This document shows, in pieces, positions 22,267-23,378 of a stretch of 23,378 nt of DNA. Both the position numbers and the translations under genes were made by a program. Location of the stretch: NCBI GenBank assembly GCA_017502425.1, contig JAFVVB010000139.1:1-23378 (forward strand), in the 5' to 3' direction. A model generated the notes under the pieces. That model did not search any database, was not told the DNA's origin, and saw nothing but the letters and a program-made list of their open reading frames with translations. The DNA is from Ruminococcus sp. (GTDB lineage Bacteria > Bacillota > Clostridia > Oscillospirales > Acutalibacteraceae). Within the stretch, counting starts at the first letter, position 1, and each line of letters opens with the position of its first letter.

Positions 22267-22545
22267 ATGAAAAAAGGTAAAGATAAAAACCAGTCAGATA
22301 AATTACATACTAAGTCTATGATGCAGAATTTGTTTTCTCAGATGCCTCAATTTGTTTTTGATGGTAACAGAGAAGTTGTTATTGAAGGTAGCAAAGGTGT
22401 GCTTGAGTATAGCGAAAATATAGTGAGGATAAATACCAATATCAGTGTGGTGTGTTTTGAAGGAAAACACCTTAATCTCAGGTGTATATCTCCTAGTGAG
22501 CTTATCATAGACGGTTTTATTACAAAAATAGAATTCGTGGTGTAG
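22267..22545 (+). CDS. yqfC: Sporulation protein YqfC (YabP/YqfC family)
   Basis: A 92-residue soluble protein with the YabP/YqfC beta-rich domain at about 28-90: FDGNREVVIEGSKGVLEYSE, followed by a long strand pair ending SPSELIIDGFITKIEF. The basic, Lys-rich N-terminal 20 residues are typical. It is made in the mother cell during sporulation in relatives; the molecular role is unknown. A GGGGG stretch serves as ribosome binding site. yqfD starts 12 bases after its stop, the standard clostridial order. A possible sporulation-type promoter, GAATGTT (22227-22233) and TATAATAAT (22247-22255), lies 13 bases apart upstream, but the match is weak. Confidence 0.88.
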   Translation: MKKGKDKNQSDKLHTKSMMQNLFSQMPQFVFDGNREVVIEGSKGVLEYSENIVRINTNISVVCFEGKHLNLRCISPSELIIDGFITKIEFVV

Positions 22546-22557
22546 TGGGGTGCTCTG

Positions 22558-23378
22558 ATGTTACTTGAAATAGTTCGCTGGATGCTTGGATATGTGAGTT
22601 TTGAGATAATAGGAAAATTTCCCGAACGCTTCATTAATATAGTATCTAAAAACAGCATTTCTATATGGAATACATCAAAAAGAGATCAGTCACTATTTGC
22701 GTGTATGCATGTAAAAGACTATAAAAATATCCGACGACTGGCTAAAAAAAGCTCAGTAAGGCTTAAAGTAGTTAGTCGCCACGGTTTTCCTTTTTTTATA
22801 AAAAAGTACCATAACCGTATTGGTGTGGTTTTCGGTGTCATTGTGTTTACTGTAATTGTATATGTTTTGTCATGTTTTGTATGGACTATTGATGTAGTGG
22901 GGCTTGAAACTATATCCTATTCAAAGCTCATGAATACTCTTAATGATAATGGACTATATGTAGGTACATACATACCTTCTGTGAGCTTTAATAATATCAG
23001 CAGAAGCACTATGATTGAAATAGACGATATTGCATGGATGGCTATTAATGTTCAGGGAAGTCACGCTAGTGTTGAGTTGAAAGAAAAGCGGAAATCCCCA
23101 AAAGTTCCTGATTTTAATCAGCCGGCTAACGTCAAAGCAAAATGCGATGGTGTGATACTCAGTATAAACACAAGAGCGGGAGAAGCGTATTTTGAAAAAA
23201 GCTCCGCAGTAGTTAAAGACCAAATGCTTGTGTCAGGTGTACTAAAAGACAAACTCGGAGGAGTGTCAGTTGTCAGAGCAGACGCTGAAATTATTGCTCG
23301 TACTAACCATAAAAGTACTTTTAGTGCAGAAAAAACTTATGGCTGTTACAGCTTTTCTAATGCAAAAATTGATAGAAC
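22558..23378 (+). CDS. yqfD: Sporulation protein YqfD, cut by the window end
   Basis: At least 273 residues; the 3' end lies beyond the window. The N-terminal cytoplasmic part (1-87, MLLEIVRWMLGYVSFEI) is followed by one membrane helix (about 88-109, VFGVIVFTVIVYVLSCFVW). The extracytoplasmic part begins with a POTRA-like stretch TIDVVGLETISYSKLMNTL. This layout is that of YqfD/SpoIV-type proteins made during sporulation, together with YqfC. GGGGTG provides the ribosome binding site seven bases before ATG 22558. It is translationally close to yqfC and surely in the same operon. No internal stop appears in the visible part. Confidence 0.9.
   Translation, partial: MLLEIVRWMLGYVSFEIIGKFPERFINIVSKNSISIWNTSKRDQSLFACMHVKDYKNIRRLAKKSSVRLKVVSRHGFPFFIKKYHNRIGVVFGVIVFTVIVYVLSCFVWTIDVVGLETISYSKLMNTLNDNGLYVGTYIPSVSFNNISRSTMIEIDDIAWMAINVQGSHASVELKEKRKSPKVPDFNQPANVKAKCDGVILSINTRAGEAYFEKSSAVVKDQMLVSGVLKDKLGGVSVVRADAEIIARTNHKSTFSAEKTYGCYSFSNAKIDR

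Noticed and set aside
1..23378. CRISPR arrays, rRNA genes and insertion sequences
   Set aside because: No regularly spaced direct repeats, no rRNA-like stretches and no DDE transposase frames were seen anywhere in the window.

Overview
The window looks like a chromosomal stretch from a low-GC, endospore-forming gut-type member of the Clostridia, most likely the Oscillospiraceae (Ruminococcaceae) group. The pointers are AT-rich intergenic DNA, strong AGGAG-type ribosome binding sites, a SAM-I riboswitch before metK, the sporulation genes ylbJ, yqfC and yqfD, a FeoA/FeoB/Cys-rich iron-uptake set, and a small secreted protein with a type I dockerin as found in Ruminococcus-like bacteria. The species cannot be named from the sequence alone.

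Region 1 (1 to about 3858) is the end of an integrated mobile element whose other end lies left of the window. It holds a 36-codon ORF with its own promoter, a run of strong RNA hairpins ending in an intrinsic terminator, a frameshifted sigma-70-like gene, a 567-base non-coding stretch with a GC-rich patch and an 80-base nested hairpin, a 53-residue conserved-looking small protein, and a large serine recombinase. Next to the recombinase are an intact tRNA-Leu(UAG) and, 79 bases further on, the 5' half of a second tRNA-Leu that breaks off in the anticodon loop. The likely reading is that the element sits in a tRNA-Leu gene and that the intact tRNA replaces the broken one.

Region 2 (3916-9793) holds an unknown small membrane protein, a MATE exporter, the feoA-feoB-small Cys-rich protein operon on the minus strand, and a divergent pair (NusG domain II protein and Gx-family membrane protein). 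Four copies of an inverted repeat, GTTAGC-N4-GCTAAC, lie around feo. One overlaps the predicted feoA transcription start, and one lies on the side facing the divergent pair. They look like operators of a metal-responsive (DtxR/MntR-type) repressor.

Region 3 (9990-12821) holds a short NrdD-like protein, metK under a SAM riboswitch, and the secreted dockerin protein. Region 4 (12955-18631) holds a MazF-type toxin without a visible antitoxin, a Mn-type CDF exporter with an apparently doubled C-terminal domain, a DMT exporter, mnmA, and two PfkB-family sugar kinases. Region 5 (18704-23378) holds a minus-strand ylbJ-asnB-PAP2 cluster divergent from yqfC and yqfD, the latter cut by the window end. 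Most convergent gene pairs share a single bidirectional terminator.

The most unusual parts are the tRNA-Leu junction, the multi-hairpin RNA region of the element, the four-site feo operator array, and the unexplained GC-rich and nested-hairpin segment upstream of the recombinase.
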